This document shows, one piece after another, positions 23,349 through 35,240 of a stretch of 64,000 nucleotides of DNA (position 1 is the stretch's first letter; each line of letters starts with the position of its first letter). The notes beneath the pieces were generated by a model that saw only the letters and a list, made by a program, of their open reading frames with translations, was not told the origin of the DNA and ran no database searches. The position numbers were made by a program, and so were the translations under genes. The stretch covers positions 11,660,157-11,724,156 of the forward strand of contig NW_027480429.1 of assembly GCF_051401765.1 (NCBI RefSeq), read 5' to 3'. The stretch comes from Calliopsis andreniformis (taxonomy: Eukaryota; Arthropoda; Insecta; Hymenoptera; Andrenidae).

Positions 23349-24173
23349 TAGTTCCACCAGATAGAATAGTTAGGGCCTAAGAAGTCAACGCCAGAAGCAT
23401 AAAACACTATATAAATACAACAGCTTTACCGCCATATAAAACGAATAATTGCAACCAGGATGAATGTTAATGTCATTTCTACTTTCCGGGCAACCTAGGC
23501 TTCACCCTAGGGCGTTGCTACAACAGATTGAATAGCTAGGGCCTTAGAAGTCAATGCCCGAAGCATAAAATACAAAATAAACAGAACAGTTTTTCCATCG
23601 TATAAAACGAATAATTGAAACCAGCATGAAAGTTAACGTCATTTCTACTTTCCGGGCTACCTAGGCTTGACCATAGGGCGTTGCACCAACAGATTGAATA
23701 GTTAGGGCCTTAGAAGTCAACGCCAGAAGCACAAAGTACAATAAAGATGCAAAAGTTTTTCCATCGTATAACAGGAATAACTGCAAACAGTGTGAAAGTC
23801 ATGGTCATTTCTACGTTCCGGGCTACCTAGGCTTCACTCTAGGGCGTTGCACCAACAGATCCAATAGTTAGGGCCTTAGAAGTCAACGCCCGAAGCATAA
23901 AACTCAAAATAAATAAAACAGCTTTTCCATCGCATAAAACCAATAATTGCAACCAGTGTGAAGGTAATGGTCATTTCTACGTTCCGGGCAACCTAGGCTT
24001 CACTCTAGGGCGTTGCACCAACAGATTGATTAGTTAGGGCCTTAGAAGTCAACGCCCGAAGCATAAAATACAAAATAAATAGAACAGCTTTTCCATCGTA
24101 TAAAACGAATAATTGCTACCGGTGTGAAAGTTATGGTCATTTCTCCGTTGCGGGCAACCCAGGCTTCACTCTA

Positions 24174-24677
24174 GGGCGTTGCTCCACCAGATCGAATAGT
24201 TAGGGCCTTAGAAGTCAACGCCAGAAGCATAAAATACAGAATAAATAAAACAGTTTTTCCATCGTACAAAACGAATAATTGCTACCAGTGTGAACGTTAT
24301 GGTCATTTCTACGTTCCGCGCAACCTAGGCTTCACTCTAGGGCGTTGCTCCACCAGATCGAATGGCTAGGTGCTTAGAAGTCAACGCCAGAAGCATAAAA
24401 TACGATATAAATACAACAGCTTTTCCATCGTATAAAACGAATAATTGCAACCAGAGTGGAAGTTATGGTCATTTCTACGTTCCCGGCAACCTAGGCTTCA
24501 CTCTAGGGCGTTGCTCGACCCCGATCGAATAGCTAGGGCCTTAGAAGTCAACGCCTGAAGTATAAAATACAATAAAAATGCAACAGTCTTTCCATCCTAT
24601 AACAGGAATAACTGCAACCCGTGTGAAAGTGATGGTCATTTCTACGTTCCAGGCAACCTAGGATTCACCCTAGGGCG
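24174..24677 (+). repeat. Local segmental duplication, copy 2
   Basis: Partner of 22845-23348. The left flank has GTTGCGGGCAACCCAGG instead of GTTCCGGGCAACCTAGG, and the right flank continues with GTTGTTCCACCAGATGG. Confidence 0.8.
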
Positions 24678-26199
24678 TTGTTCCACCAGATGGAATAGTT
24701 AGGGCCTAAGAAGTCAACGCCAGAAGCATAAAACACTATATAAATACAACAGCTTTTCCAACATATAAAACGGATAATTGCAACCAGGATGAAAGTTATG
24801 GTCATTTCTACGTTCCGGGCAACCTAGGCTTCACTCTAGGGCGTTATGCCACCAGATCGAATAGTTAGGGCCTTAGAAGTCATCGCCCGAATCATAAAAT
24901 ACAAAATAAATAAAACAGTTTTTCCATCGTATAAAACGAATAATTACAACCAGTATAAAAGTTAACGTCATTTCTACTTTCCGGGCAACATAGGCTTCAC
25001 CCTTGGGCGTTGCACCAACAGATTGAATAGTTAGGGCCTTAGAAGTCAACGCCCGAAGCATAAAATACAAAATAAATAGAACAGGTTTTCCATCGTATAA
25101 AACGAATAATTGCTACCGGTGTGAAAGCTATGGTCATTTCTCCGTTCCGGGCAACCTAGGCTTCACTCTAGGGCGTTGCTTCACCAGATCGAATAGTTAG
25201 GGCCTTAGAAGTCAACGCCAGAAGCATAAAATACAGAATAAATAAAACAGTTTTTCCATCGTATAAAACGAATAATTGCAACCAGTGTGGAAGTTATGGT
25301 CATTTCTACGTTCCGGGCAACCTAGGCTGCACTCTAAGGCGTTGCTCGACCAGATCGAATAGCTAGGACCCTAGAAGTCAACGCCTGAAGTATAAAATAC
25401 AATAAAAATGCAACTGCCTTTCCATCCTATAACAGGAATAACTGCAACCCGTGTGAAAGTGATGGTCATTTCTACGTTCCAGGCAACCTAGGATTCACCC
25501 TAGGGCGTTGTTCCACCAGATGGAATAGTTAGGGCCTAAGAAGTCAACGCCAGAAGCATAAAACACTATATAAATACAACAGCTTTTCCAACATATAAAA
25601 CGGATAATTGCAACCAGGATGAATGTTATGGTCATTTCTACTTTCCGGGCAACCTAGGTTTCACACTGGGGCGTTGCTCCAACAGATTGAATAGTTAGGG
25701 CCTTAGAAGCCAATGCCCGAAGCATAAAATACAATATAAATACAACAGTTTTTCCATCGTATAAAACGAATAATTGCAACCGGTATGAAGGTTAACGTCA
25801 TTTCTACTTTCCGGGCAACCTAGGCTTCACCCTAGGGCGTTGCACCAACAGATTGAATAGTTAGGGCCTTAGAAGTCAACGCCCGAAGCATAAAATACAA
25901 AATAAACAGAACAGTTTTTCCATCGTATAAAACGAATAATTGATACCGGTGTGAAAGTTATGGTGATTTCTCCGTTCCGGGCAGCCTAGGCTTCGCTCTA
26001 GGGCATTGCTCCACCAGATCGAATAGTTCGGGCCTTAGAAGTCAACGCCAGAAGCATAAAATACGATATAAATACAACAGTTTTTCCATCGTATAAAACG
26101 AATGATAGTAACCAGTGTGAAAGTTATGGTCATTTCTACGTTCCGGGCAACATAGGCTTCACCTTGGGCGTTGCACCAACAGATTTAATAGTTAGGGCC

Positions 26200-29100
26200 T
26201 TAGAAGTCAACGCCCGAAGCATGAAATACAAAATAAATAGAACAGCTTTTCCATCGTATAAAACGAATAATTGCAACCAGTATGAAAGTTAACGTCATTT
26301 CTACTTTCCGGGCAACATAGGCTTCACCCTTGGGCGTTGCACCAACAGATTGAATAGTTAGGGCCTTAGCAATCAACGCCCGAAGCATAAAATACAAAAT
26401 AAATAGAACAGTTTTTCCATCGTATAAAAAGAATAATTGCTACCGGTGTGAAAGTTATGGTCATTTCTCCGTTCCGGGCAACCTAGGCTTCACTCTAGGG
26501 CGTTGCTCCACCGGATGGAATGGTTAGGGCCTTAGAAGTCAACGCCAGTAGCATAAAATACAAAATAAATAAAACAGTTTTTCCATCGTATAAAACGAAT
26601 AATTGCTACCAGTGTGAAAGTTATGGTCATTTCTACGTTACGCGCATCCTAGGCTTCACCCGAGGGCGTTGCTCCACCAGATCGAATAGTTAGGGCCTTA
26701 GAAGTCAACGCCCGAAGCATAAAATGCAAAATAAATAAAACAGGTTTTCCATCGTATAAAACGAATAATTGCAACCAGTATGAAAGTTAACGTCATTTCT
26801 ACTTTCGGGGCAACATAGGCTTCACCCTTGGGCGTTGCAGCAACAGATTGAATAGTTAGGCCCTTAGAAGTCAACGCCAGAAGCATAAAATACGATATAA
26901 ATAGAATAGCTTTTCCATCCTATAAAACGAATAATTGCAACCAGTGTGGAAGTTATGGTCATGTCTACGTTCCGGGCAACCTAGGCTTCACTCTAGGGCG
27001 TTGCTCGACCAGATCGAATAGCTAGGGCCTTAGAAGTCAACGCCTGAAGTATAAAATACAATAAAAATACAACAGCCTTTCCATCCTATAACAGGAATAA
27101 TTGCAACCCGTGTGAAAGGGATGGTCATTTCTACGTTCCAGGCAACCTAGGCTTCACCCTAGGGCGTTGTTCCACCAGATGGAATAGTTAGGGCCTAAGA
27201 AGTCAACGCCAGAAGCATAAAACACTATATAAATACAACAGTTTTTCCATCATATAAAGCGAATAATTGCAACCAGGATGAAATTTATGGTCATTTCTAC
27301 TTTCCGGGCAACCTAGGCTTCACTCTAGGGCGTTGCCCCACCAGATCGAATAGTTAGGGCCTTAGAAGTCAATGCCCGAAGCATAAAACACAAAATAAAT
27401 AAAACAGCTTTTCCATCGCATAAAACCAATAATTGCAACCAGTATGAAAGTTAACGTCATTTCTACCTTCCGGGCAACATAGGCTTCACCTTGGGCGTTG
27501 CACCAACAGATTTAATAGTTAGGGCCTTAGAAGTCAACGCCCGAAGCATGAAATACAAAATAAATAGAACAGTTTTTCCATCGTATAAAACGAATAATTG
27601 CAACCAGTGTGAAGGTAATGGTCATTTCTACGTTCCGGGGAACTTAGGCGTCACCCTAGGGCGTTGCTCCACCACATCTAATAGTAACGGCCTTAGAAGT
27701 CAACCCCAGATGAATAAAATACATAAAAGATGCCACAGCTTTTCCATCGTATAAATCTAATAATTGCAACCAGTGTGAAAGTTATGGTCATTTCTACGTT
27801 CCGGGCAACCTAGGCTTCACTCTAGGGCGTTGCGCCACCAGATCGAATAGTTAGGGCCTTAGAAGTCAACGCCAGAAGCATAAAATACGATATAAATACA
27901 ACAGTTTTTCCATCGTATAAAACGAATAATTGCTTCCAGTGTGAAAGTTATGGTCATTTCTACGTTACGCGCAACCTAGGCTTCACCCGTGGGCGTTGAT
28001 CCACCAGATGGAATAGTTAGGGCCTAAGAGTTCAACGCCAGAATCATAAAATACGATATAAATACAACAGCTTTTCCATCGTATAAAACGAATAATTGCA
28101 ACCAGTGTGGAAGTTATGATCATTTCTACGTTCCGGGCAACCTAGGCTTCACTCTAGGGCGTTGTTCCACCAGATGCAATAGTTAGGGCCTAAGAAGTCA
28201 ACGCCAGAAGCATAAAACACTATATAAATACAACAGTTTTTCCATCATATAAAACGAATAATTGCAACCAGGATGAAAGTTATTCTTCATTTCTACTTTC
28301 CGGGCAACCTAGGCTTCACCCTAGGGCGTTGCTCCAACAGATTGAGTAGCTAGGGCCTTAGAAGTCAATGCCCGAAGCATAAAATACAATATAAATACAA
28401 CAGTTTTTCCATCGTATAAAACGAATAATTGAAACCAGTATGAAAGCTAACGTCATTTCTACTTTCCGGGCTACCTAGGCTTCACCCTAGAGCGTTGCAC
28501 CAACAGATTGAATAGTTAGGGCCTTAGAAGCCAACGCCAGAAGCATAAAGTACAATAAAGATGCAAAAGTTTTTCCATCGTATAACAGGAATAACTGCAA
28601 ACAGTGTGAAAGTTATGGTCATTTCTACGTTCCGGGCAACCTCGGCTTCACTCTAGGGCGTAGCGGCACCAGATCGAATAGTTAGGGCCTTAGAAATCAA
28701 CGCCCGAAGCATAAAATACAAAATAAATAATACAGTTTTTCCATCGTATAAAACGAATAATTGCAACCAGTGTGGAAGTTATGGTCATTTCTACGTTCCG
28801 GGCAACCTAGGCTTCACTCTAGGGCGTTCCTCCACCAGATCGAATAGTTAGGGCCTTAGAAGTCTACGCCCGAAGCATAAAATACAAAATAAATAAAACA
28901 GTTTTCCATCGTATAAAAAGAATAATTGCAACCAGTATGAAAGTTAACGTCATTTCTACTTTCGGGGCAACATAGGCTTCACCCTTGGGCGTTGCACCAA
29001 CAGATTGAATAGTTAGGCCCTTAGAAGTCAACGCCAGAAGCATAAAATACGATATAAATAGAACAGCTTTTCCATCGTATAAAACGAATAATTGCAACCA

Positions 29101-32100
29101 GTGTGGAAGTTATGGTCATGTCTACGTTCCGGGCAACCTAGGCTTCACTCTAGGGCGTTGCTCGACCAGATCGGATAGTTAGGGCCTTAGAAGTCAACGC
29201 CAGAAGCATAAAATACGATATAAATACAACAGCTTTTCCATCGTATAAAACGAATAATTGCAACCAGTGTGGAAGTTATGGTCATTTCTACGTTCCGGGC
29301 AACCTAGGCTTCACTCTAGGGCGTTGTTCCACCAGATGGAATAGTTAGGGCCTAAGAAGTCAACGCCAGAAGCATAAAACACTATATAAATACAACAGTT
29401 TTTCCATCATATAAAACGAATAATTGCAACCAGGATGAAATTTATGGTCATTTCTACTTTCCGGGCAACCTAGGCTTCACTCTAGGGCGTTGCCCCACCA
29501 GATCGAATAGTTAGGGCCTTAGAAGTCAACGCCAGAAGCATAAAATACGATATAAATACAACAGCATTTCCACCGTATTAAATGAATAATTGCAAACAGT
29601 GTGAAAGTAGTGGTCATTTCTACGTTCCGAGCAACCTAGGCTTCACTCTAGGCCGGTGCTCCAACATATCGAATAGCTACGGCCTTAGAAGTCTACGACT
29701 GAAGCATAAAATACGATATAAATACAACAGTTTTTCCATCGTATAAAACGAATAATTGCTGCCAGTGTGAAAGTTATGGTCATTTCTACGTTACGCGCAA
29801 CCTAGGCTTCACCCGAGGGCGTTGATCCACCAGATGGAATAGTTAGGGCCTAAGAGTTCAACGCCAGAATCATAAAATACGATATAAATACAACAGCTTT
29901 TCCATCGTATAAAACGAATAATTGCAACCAGTGTGGAAGTTATGGTCATTTCTACGTTCCGGACAACCTAGGCTTCACTCTAGGGCGTTGTTCCACCAGA
30001 TGCAATAGTTAGGGCCTAAGAAGTCAACGCCAGAAGCATAAAGTACAATAAAGATGCAAAAGTTTTTCCATCGTATAACAGGAATAACTGCAAACAGTGT
30101 GAAAGTTATGGTCATTTCTACGTTCCGGGCAACCTCGGCTTCACTCTAGGGCGTTGCGGCACCAGATCGAATAGTTAGGACCTTAGAAATCGACGCCCGA
30201 AGCATAAAATACAAAATCAATAATACAGTTTTTCCATCGTATAAAACGAATAATTGCATCCAGTGTGGAAGTTAAGGTCATTTCTACGTTCCGGGCAACC
30301 TAGGCTTCACCCTAGGGCGTTGCACGAACAGATTGAATAGTTAGGGCCTTAGAAGTCAACGCCAGAAGCATAAAATACGATATAAATAGAACAGCTTTTC
30401 CATCGTATAAAACGAATAATTGCTACCGGTGTGAAATTTATGGTAATTTCTCCGTTCCGGGCAACCTAGGCTTCACTCTAGGGCCTTGCTCCACCAGATG
30501 GAATAGTTAGGGCCTAAGAGTTGAACGCCAGAATCATGAAATACGATATAAATACAACAGCTTTTCCATCGTATAAGACGAATAATTGCAACCAGGATGA
30601 AAGTTATTGTCATTTCTACTTTCCGGGCAACCTAGGCATCACCCTAGGGCGTTGCGCCACCAGATCGAATAGTTAGGGCCTTAGAAGTCAACGCCCGAAG
30701 CATAAAATACAAAATAAATAAAACCGTTTTTCCATCGTATAAAACGAATAATTGCAACCAGTATGATAGTTAACGTCATTTCTACGTTCCAGGCAACATA
30801 GGCTTCACCCTTGGGCGTTGCACCAACAGATTGAATAGTTAGGCCCTTAGAAGTCAACGCCAGAAGCATAAAATACGATATAAATAGAACAGCTTTTCCA
30901 TCGTATAAAACGAATGATTGCAACCGGTGTGGAAGTTATGGTCATGTCTACGTTCCGGGCAACCTAGGCTTCACTCTAGGGCGTTGCTCGACCAGATCGG
31001 ATAGCTAGGGCCTTAGAAGTCAACGCCTGAAGTATAAAATACAATAAAAATACAACAGCCTTTCCATCCTATAACAGGAATAATTGCAACCCGTGTGAAA
31101 GTGATGGTCATTTCTACGTTCCAGGCAACCTAGGCTTCACCCTAGGGCGTTGTTCCACCAGATGGAATAGTTAGGGCCTAAGAAGTCAACGCCAGAAGCA
31201 TAAAACACTATATAAATACAACAGTTTTTCCATCATATAAAACGAATAATTGCAACCAGGGTGAAAGTTATGGTCATTTCAACTTTCCGGGCAACCTAGG
31301 CATCACCCTAGGGCGTTGCGCCACCAGATCGAATAGTTAGGGCCTTAGAAGTCAACGCCCGAAGCATAAAATACAAAATAAATAAAACTGTTTTTCCATC
31401 GTATAAAACGAATAATTGCAACCAGTATGACAGTTAACGTCATTTCTACTTTCCGGGCAACATAGGCTTCACCCTTGGGCGTTGCACCAACAGATTGAAT
31501 AGTTAGGGCCTAAGAAGTCAACGCCCGAAGCATAAAATACAAAATACATAAAACAGCTTTTCCATCGTATAAAACGAATAATTGCAACCAGTATGAAAGT
31601 TAACGTCATTTCTACTTTGCGGGCAACCTAGGCTTCACCCTAAGGCGTTGTTCCACCAGATGGAATAGTTAAGGCCTAAGAAGTCAACGCCAGAAGCATA
31701 AAACACTATATAAATACAACAGTTTTTCCATCATATAAAACGAATAATTGCAACCAGGATGAAATTTATGGTCATTTCTACTTTCCGGGCAACCTAGTCT
31801 TCACTCTAGGGCGTTGCCCCACCAGATCGAATAGTTAGGGCCTTAGAAGTCAACGCCCGAAGCATAAAACACAAAATAAATAAAACAGCTTTTCCATCGC
31901 ATAAAACGAATAATTGCAACCAGTATGAAAGTTAACGTCATTTCTACCTTCCGGGCAACATAGGCTTCACCTTGGGCGTTCCACCAACAGATTTAATAAT
32001 TAGGGCCTTAGAAGTCAACGCCCGAAGCATGAAATACAAAATAAATAGAACAGTTTTTCCATCGTATAAAACGAATAATTGCAACCAGTGTGAAGGTAAT

Positions 32101-35100
32101 GGTCATTTCTACGTTCCGGGGAACTTAGGCGTCACCCTAGGTCTTTGCTCCACCACATCTAATAGCAACGGCCTTAGAAGTCAACCCCAGATGAATAAAA
32201 TACATAAAGGATGCCACAGCTTTTCCATCGTATAAAACTAATAATTGCAACCAGTGTGAAAGTTATGGTCATTTCTACGTTCCGGGCAACCTAGGCTTCA
32301 CTCTAGGGCGTTGCGCCACCAGATCGAATAGTTAGGGCCTTAGAAGTCAACGCCAGAAGCATAAAATACGACATAAATACAACAGTTTTTCCATCGTATA
32401 AAACGAATAATTGCTACCAGTGTGAAAGTTATGGTCATTTCTACGTTACGCGCAACCTATGCTTCACCCGAGGGCGTTGATCCACCAGATGGAATAGCTA
32501 GGGCCTAAGAGTTCAACGCCAGAATCATAAAATACGATATAAATACAACAGCTTTTCCATCGTATAAAACGAATAATTGCAACCAGTGTGGAAGTTATGG
32601 TCATTTCTACGTTCCGGACAACCTAGGCTTCACTCTAGGGCGTTGTTCCACCAGATGCAATAGTTAGGGCCTAAGAAGTCAACGCCAGAAGCATAAAACA
32701 CTATATAAATACAACAGTTTTTCCATCATATAAAACGAATAATTGCAACCAGGATGAAAGTTATTGTCATTTCTACTTTCCGGGCAACCTAGGCTTCACC
32801 CTAGGGCGTTGCTCCAACAGATTGAGTAGCTAGGGCCTTAGAAATCAACGCCCGAAGCATAAAATACAAAATAAATAGAACAGTTTTTCCATCGTATAAA
32901 ACGAATAATTGCTACCGGTTTGAAAGCTATGGTCATTTCTCCGTTCCGGGCAACCTAGGCTTCACTCTAGGGCGTTGCTCCACCGGATCGAATGGTTAGG
33001 GCCTTAGAAGTCAACGCCAGTAGCATAAAATACAAAATAAATAAAACAGTTTTTCCATCGTATAAAACGAATAATTGCTACCAGTGTGAAAGTTATGGTC
33101 ATTTCTACGTTACGCGCATCCTAGGCTTCACCCGAGGGCGTTGCTCCACCAGATCGAATAGTTAGGGCCTTAGAAGTCAACGCCCGAAGCATAAAATGCA
33201 AAATAAATAAAACAGGTTTTCCATCGTATAAAACGAATAATTGCAACCAGTATGAAAGTTAACGTCATTTCTACTTTCGGGGCAACATAGGCTTCACCCT
33301 TGGGCGTTGCACCAACAGATTGAATAGTTAGGCCCTTAGAAGTCAACGCCAGAAGCATAAAATACGATATAAATAGAATAGCTTTTCCATCCTATAAAAC
33401 GAATAATTGCAACCAGTGTGGAAGTTATGGTCATGTCTACGTTCCGGGCAACCTAGGCTTCACTCTAGGGCGTTGCTCGACCAGATCGAATAGCTAGGGC
33501 CTTAGAAGTCAACGCCTGAAGTATAAAATACAATAAAAATACAACAGCCTTTCCATCCTATAACAGGAATAATTGCAACCCGTGTGAAAGGGATGGTCAT
33601 TTCTACGTTCCAGGCAACCTAGGCTTCACCCTAGGGCGTTGTTCCACCAGATGGAATAGTTAGGGCCTAAGAAGTCAACGCCAGAAGCATAAAACACTAT
33701 ATAAATACAACAGTTTTTCCATCATATAAAGCGAATAATTGCAACCAGGATGAAATTTATGGTCATTTCTACTTTCCGGGCAACCTAGGCTTCACTCTAG
33801 GGCGTTGCCCCACCAGATCGAATAGTTAGGGCCTTAGAAGTCAATGCCCGAAGCATAAAACACAAAATAAATAAAACAGCTTTTCCATCGCATAAAACGA
33901 ATAATTGCAACCAGTATGAAAGTTAACGTCATTTCTACCTTCCGGGCAACATAGGCTTCACCTTGGGCGTTGCACCAACAGATTTAATAGTTAGGGCCTT
34001 AGAAATCAACGCCCGAAGCATGAAATACAAAATAAATAGAACAGTTTTTCCATCGTATAAAACGAATAATTGCAACCAGTGTGAAGGTAATGGTCATTTG
34101 TACGTTCCGGGGAACTTAGGCGTCTCCCTAGGGCGTTGCTCCACCACATCTAATAGTAACGGCCTTAGAAGTCAACCCCAGATGAATAAACTACATAAAA
34201 GATGCCACAGCTTTTCCATCGTATAAATCTAATAATTGCAACCAGTGTGAAAGTTATGGTCATTTCTACGTTCCGGGCAACCTAGGCTTCACTCTAGGGC
34301 GTTGATCCACCAGATGGAATAGTTAGGGCCTAAGAGTTCAACGCCAGAATCATAAAATACGATATAAATACAACAGCTGTTCCATCGTATAAAACGAATA
34401 ATTGCAACCAGTGTGGAAGTTATGGTCATTTCTACGTTCCGGGCAACCTAGGCTTCACTCTAGGGCGTTGTTCCACCAGATGCAATAGTTAGGGCCTAAG
34501 AAGTCAACGCCAGAAGCATAAAACACTATATAAATACAACAGTTTTTCCATCATATAAAACGAATAATTGCAACCAGGATGAAAGTTAACGTCATTTCTA
34601 CTTTCGGGGCAACATAGGCTTCACCCTTGGGCGTTGCACCAACAGATTGAATAGTCAGGGCCGTAGAAGTCAACGCCAGAAGCATAAAATACGATATAAA
34701 TAGAACAGATTTTCCATCGTATAAAACGAATAATTGCAACCAGTGTGGAAGTTATGGTCATGTCTACGTTCCGGGCAACCTAGGCTTCACTCTAGGGCGT
34801 TGCTCGACCAGATCGGATAGCTAGGGCCTTAGAAGTCAACGCCTGAAGTATAAAATACAATAAAAATACAACAGCCTTTCCATCCTATAACAGGAATAAT
34901 TGCAACCCGTGTGAAAGTGATGGTCATTTCTACGTTCCAGGCAACTTAGGATTCACCCTAGGGCGTTGTTCCACCAGATGGAATAGTTAGGGCCTATGAA
35001 GTCAACGCCAGAAGCATAAAATACTATATAAATACAACAGTTTTTCCATCATATAAAACGAATAATTGCAACCAGTGTAAAAGTTATGGTCATTTCTACT

Positions 35101-35240
35101 TTCCGGGCAACATAGGCTTCACCCTTGGGCGTTGCACCAACAGATTGAATAGTTAGGCCCTTAGAAGTCAACGCTAGAAGCATAAAATACGATATAAATA
35201 GAACAGCTTTTCCATCGTATAAAACGAATAATTGCAACCA
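26200..35240 (+). repeat. Satellite domain 4: parent-type order for the 39-50 kb copies
   Basis: About 54 monomers. Inside it, 26698 and 27491 return at 33170 and 33963 (+6472, 39 monomers minus 2 bases), with one monomer dropped near 34300 (shift falls to 6306). Segments recur downstream at different offsets: about 27600-29170 at 39050-40620 (+11452), the odd monomer at 29564 at 42012 (+12448), 31972 at 44254 (+12282), and 33170-35700 at 46782-49312 (+13612). The changing offsets record monomer gains and losses since the segments split. Confidence 0.78.
29564..29729 (+). repeat. Outlier monomer, original-type copy
   Basis: An unusually diverged but full-length 166-bp monomer. It reads CATTTCCACCGTATTAAATG at the box, GTGTGAAAGTAGTGG after it, CTAGGCCGGTGCTCC in place of CTAGGGCGTTGCTCC, then AACATATCGAATAGCTACGG and GTCTACGACTGAAG. 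It occurs three times in the window (also 42012 and 51805), each time between the same neighbours, so it is a useful marker of segment identity. Confidence 0.8.

Larger units (their letters stand above)
19346..26199 (+). repeat. Satellite domain 3: diverged, weakly ordered monomers
   Basis: About 41 monomers with more private variants than the flanks, such as GGCTTGGCGCTAGGG near 20840, TTCACACTGGGG near 19350 and 25670, CTACCTAGG near 21995 and 23660, and an extra base in GTTATTCTTCATTTC near 21806. Local order repeats are limited: the stretch after 20121 resembles that after 22611 (15 monomers apart), about 21240-22400 returns at 27715-28875 (shift 6475, 39 monomers plus 1), and there is one 0.5-kb duplication (22845-23348 and 24174-24677). 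It looks like an older layer that was not recently homogenised. Confidence 0.72.

Noticed and set aside
28864..29097. Longer minus-strand frames (77-88 codons) near 28864, 40316, 45618, 50109 and 55577.
   Set aside because: They exist because small indels (a lost T in the T-run near 28895, an inserted TA near 45786) join frames of neighbouring monomers. The repeated copies are explained by segment duplication.
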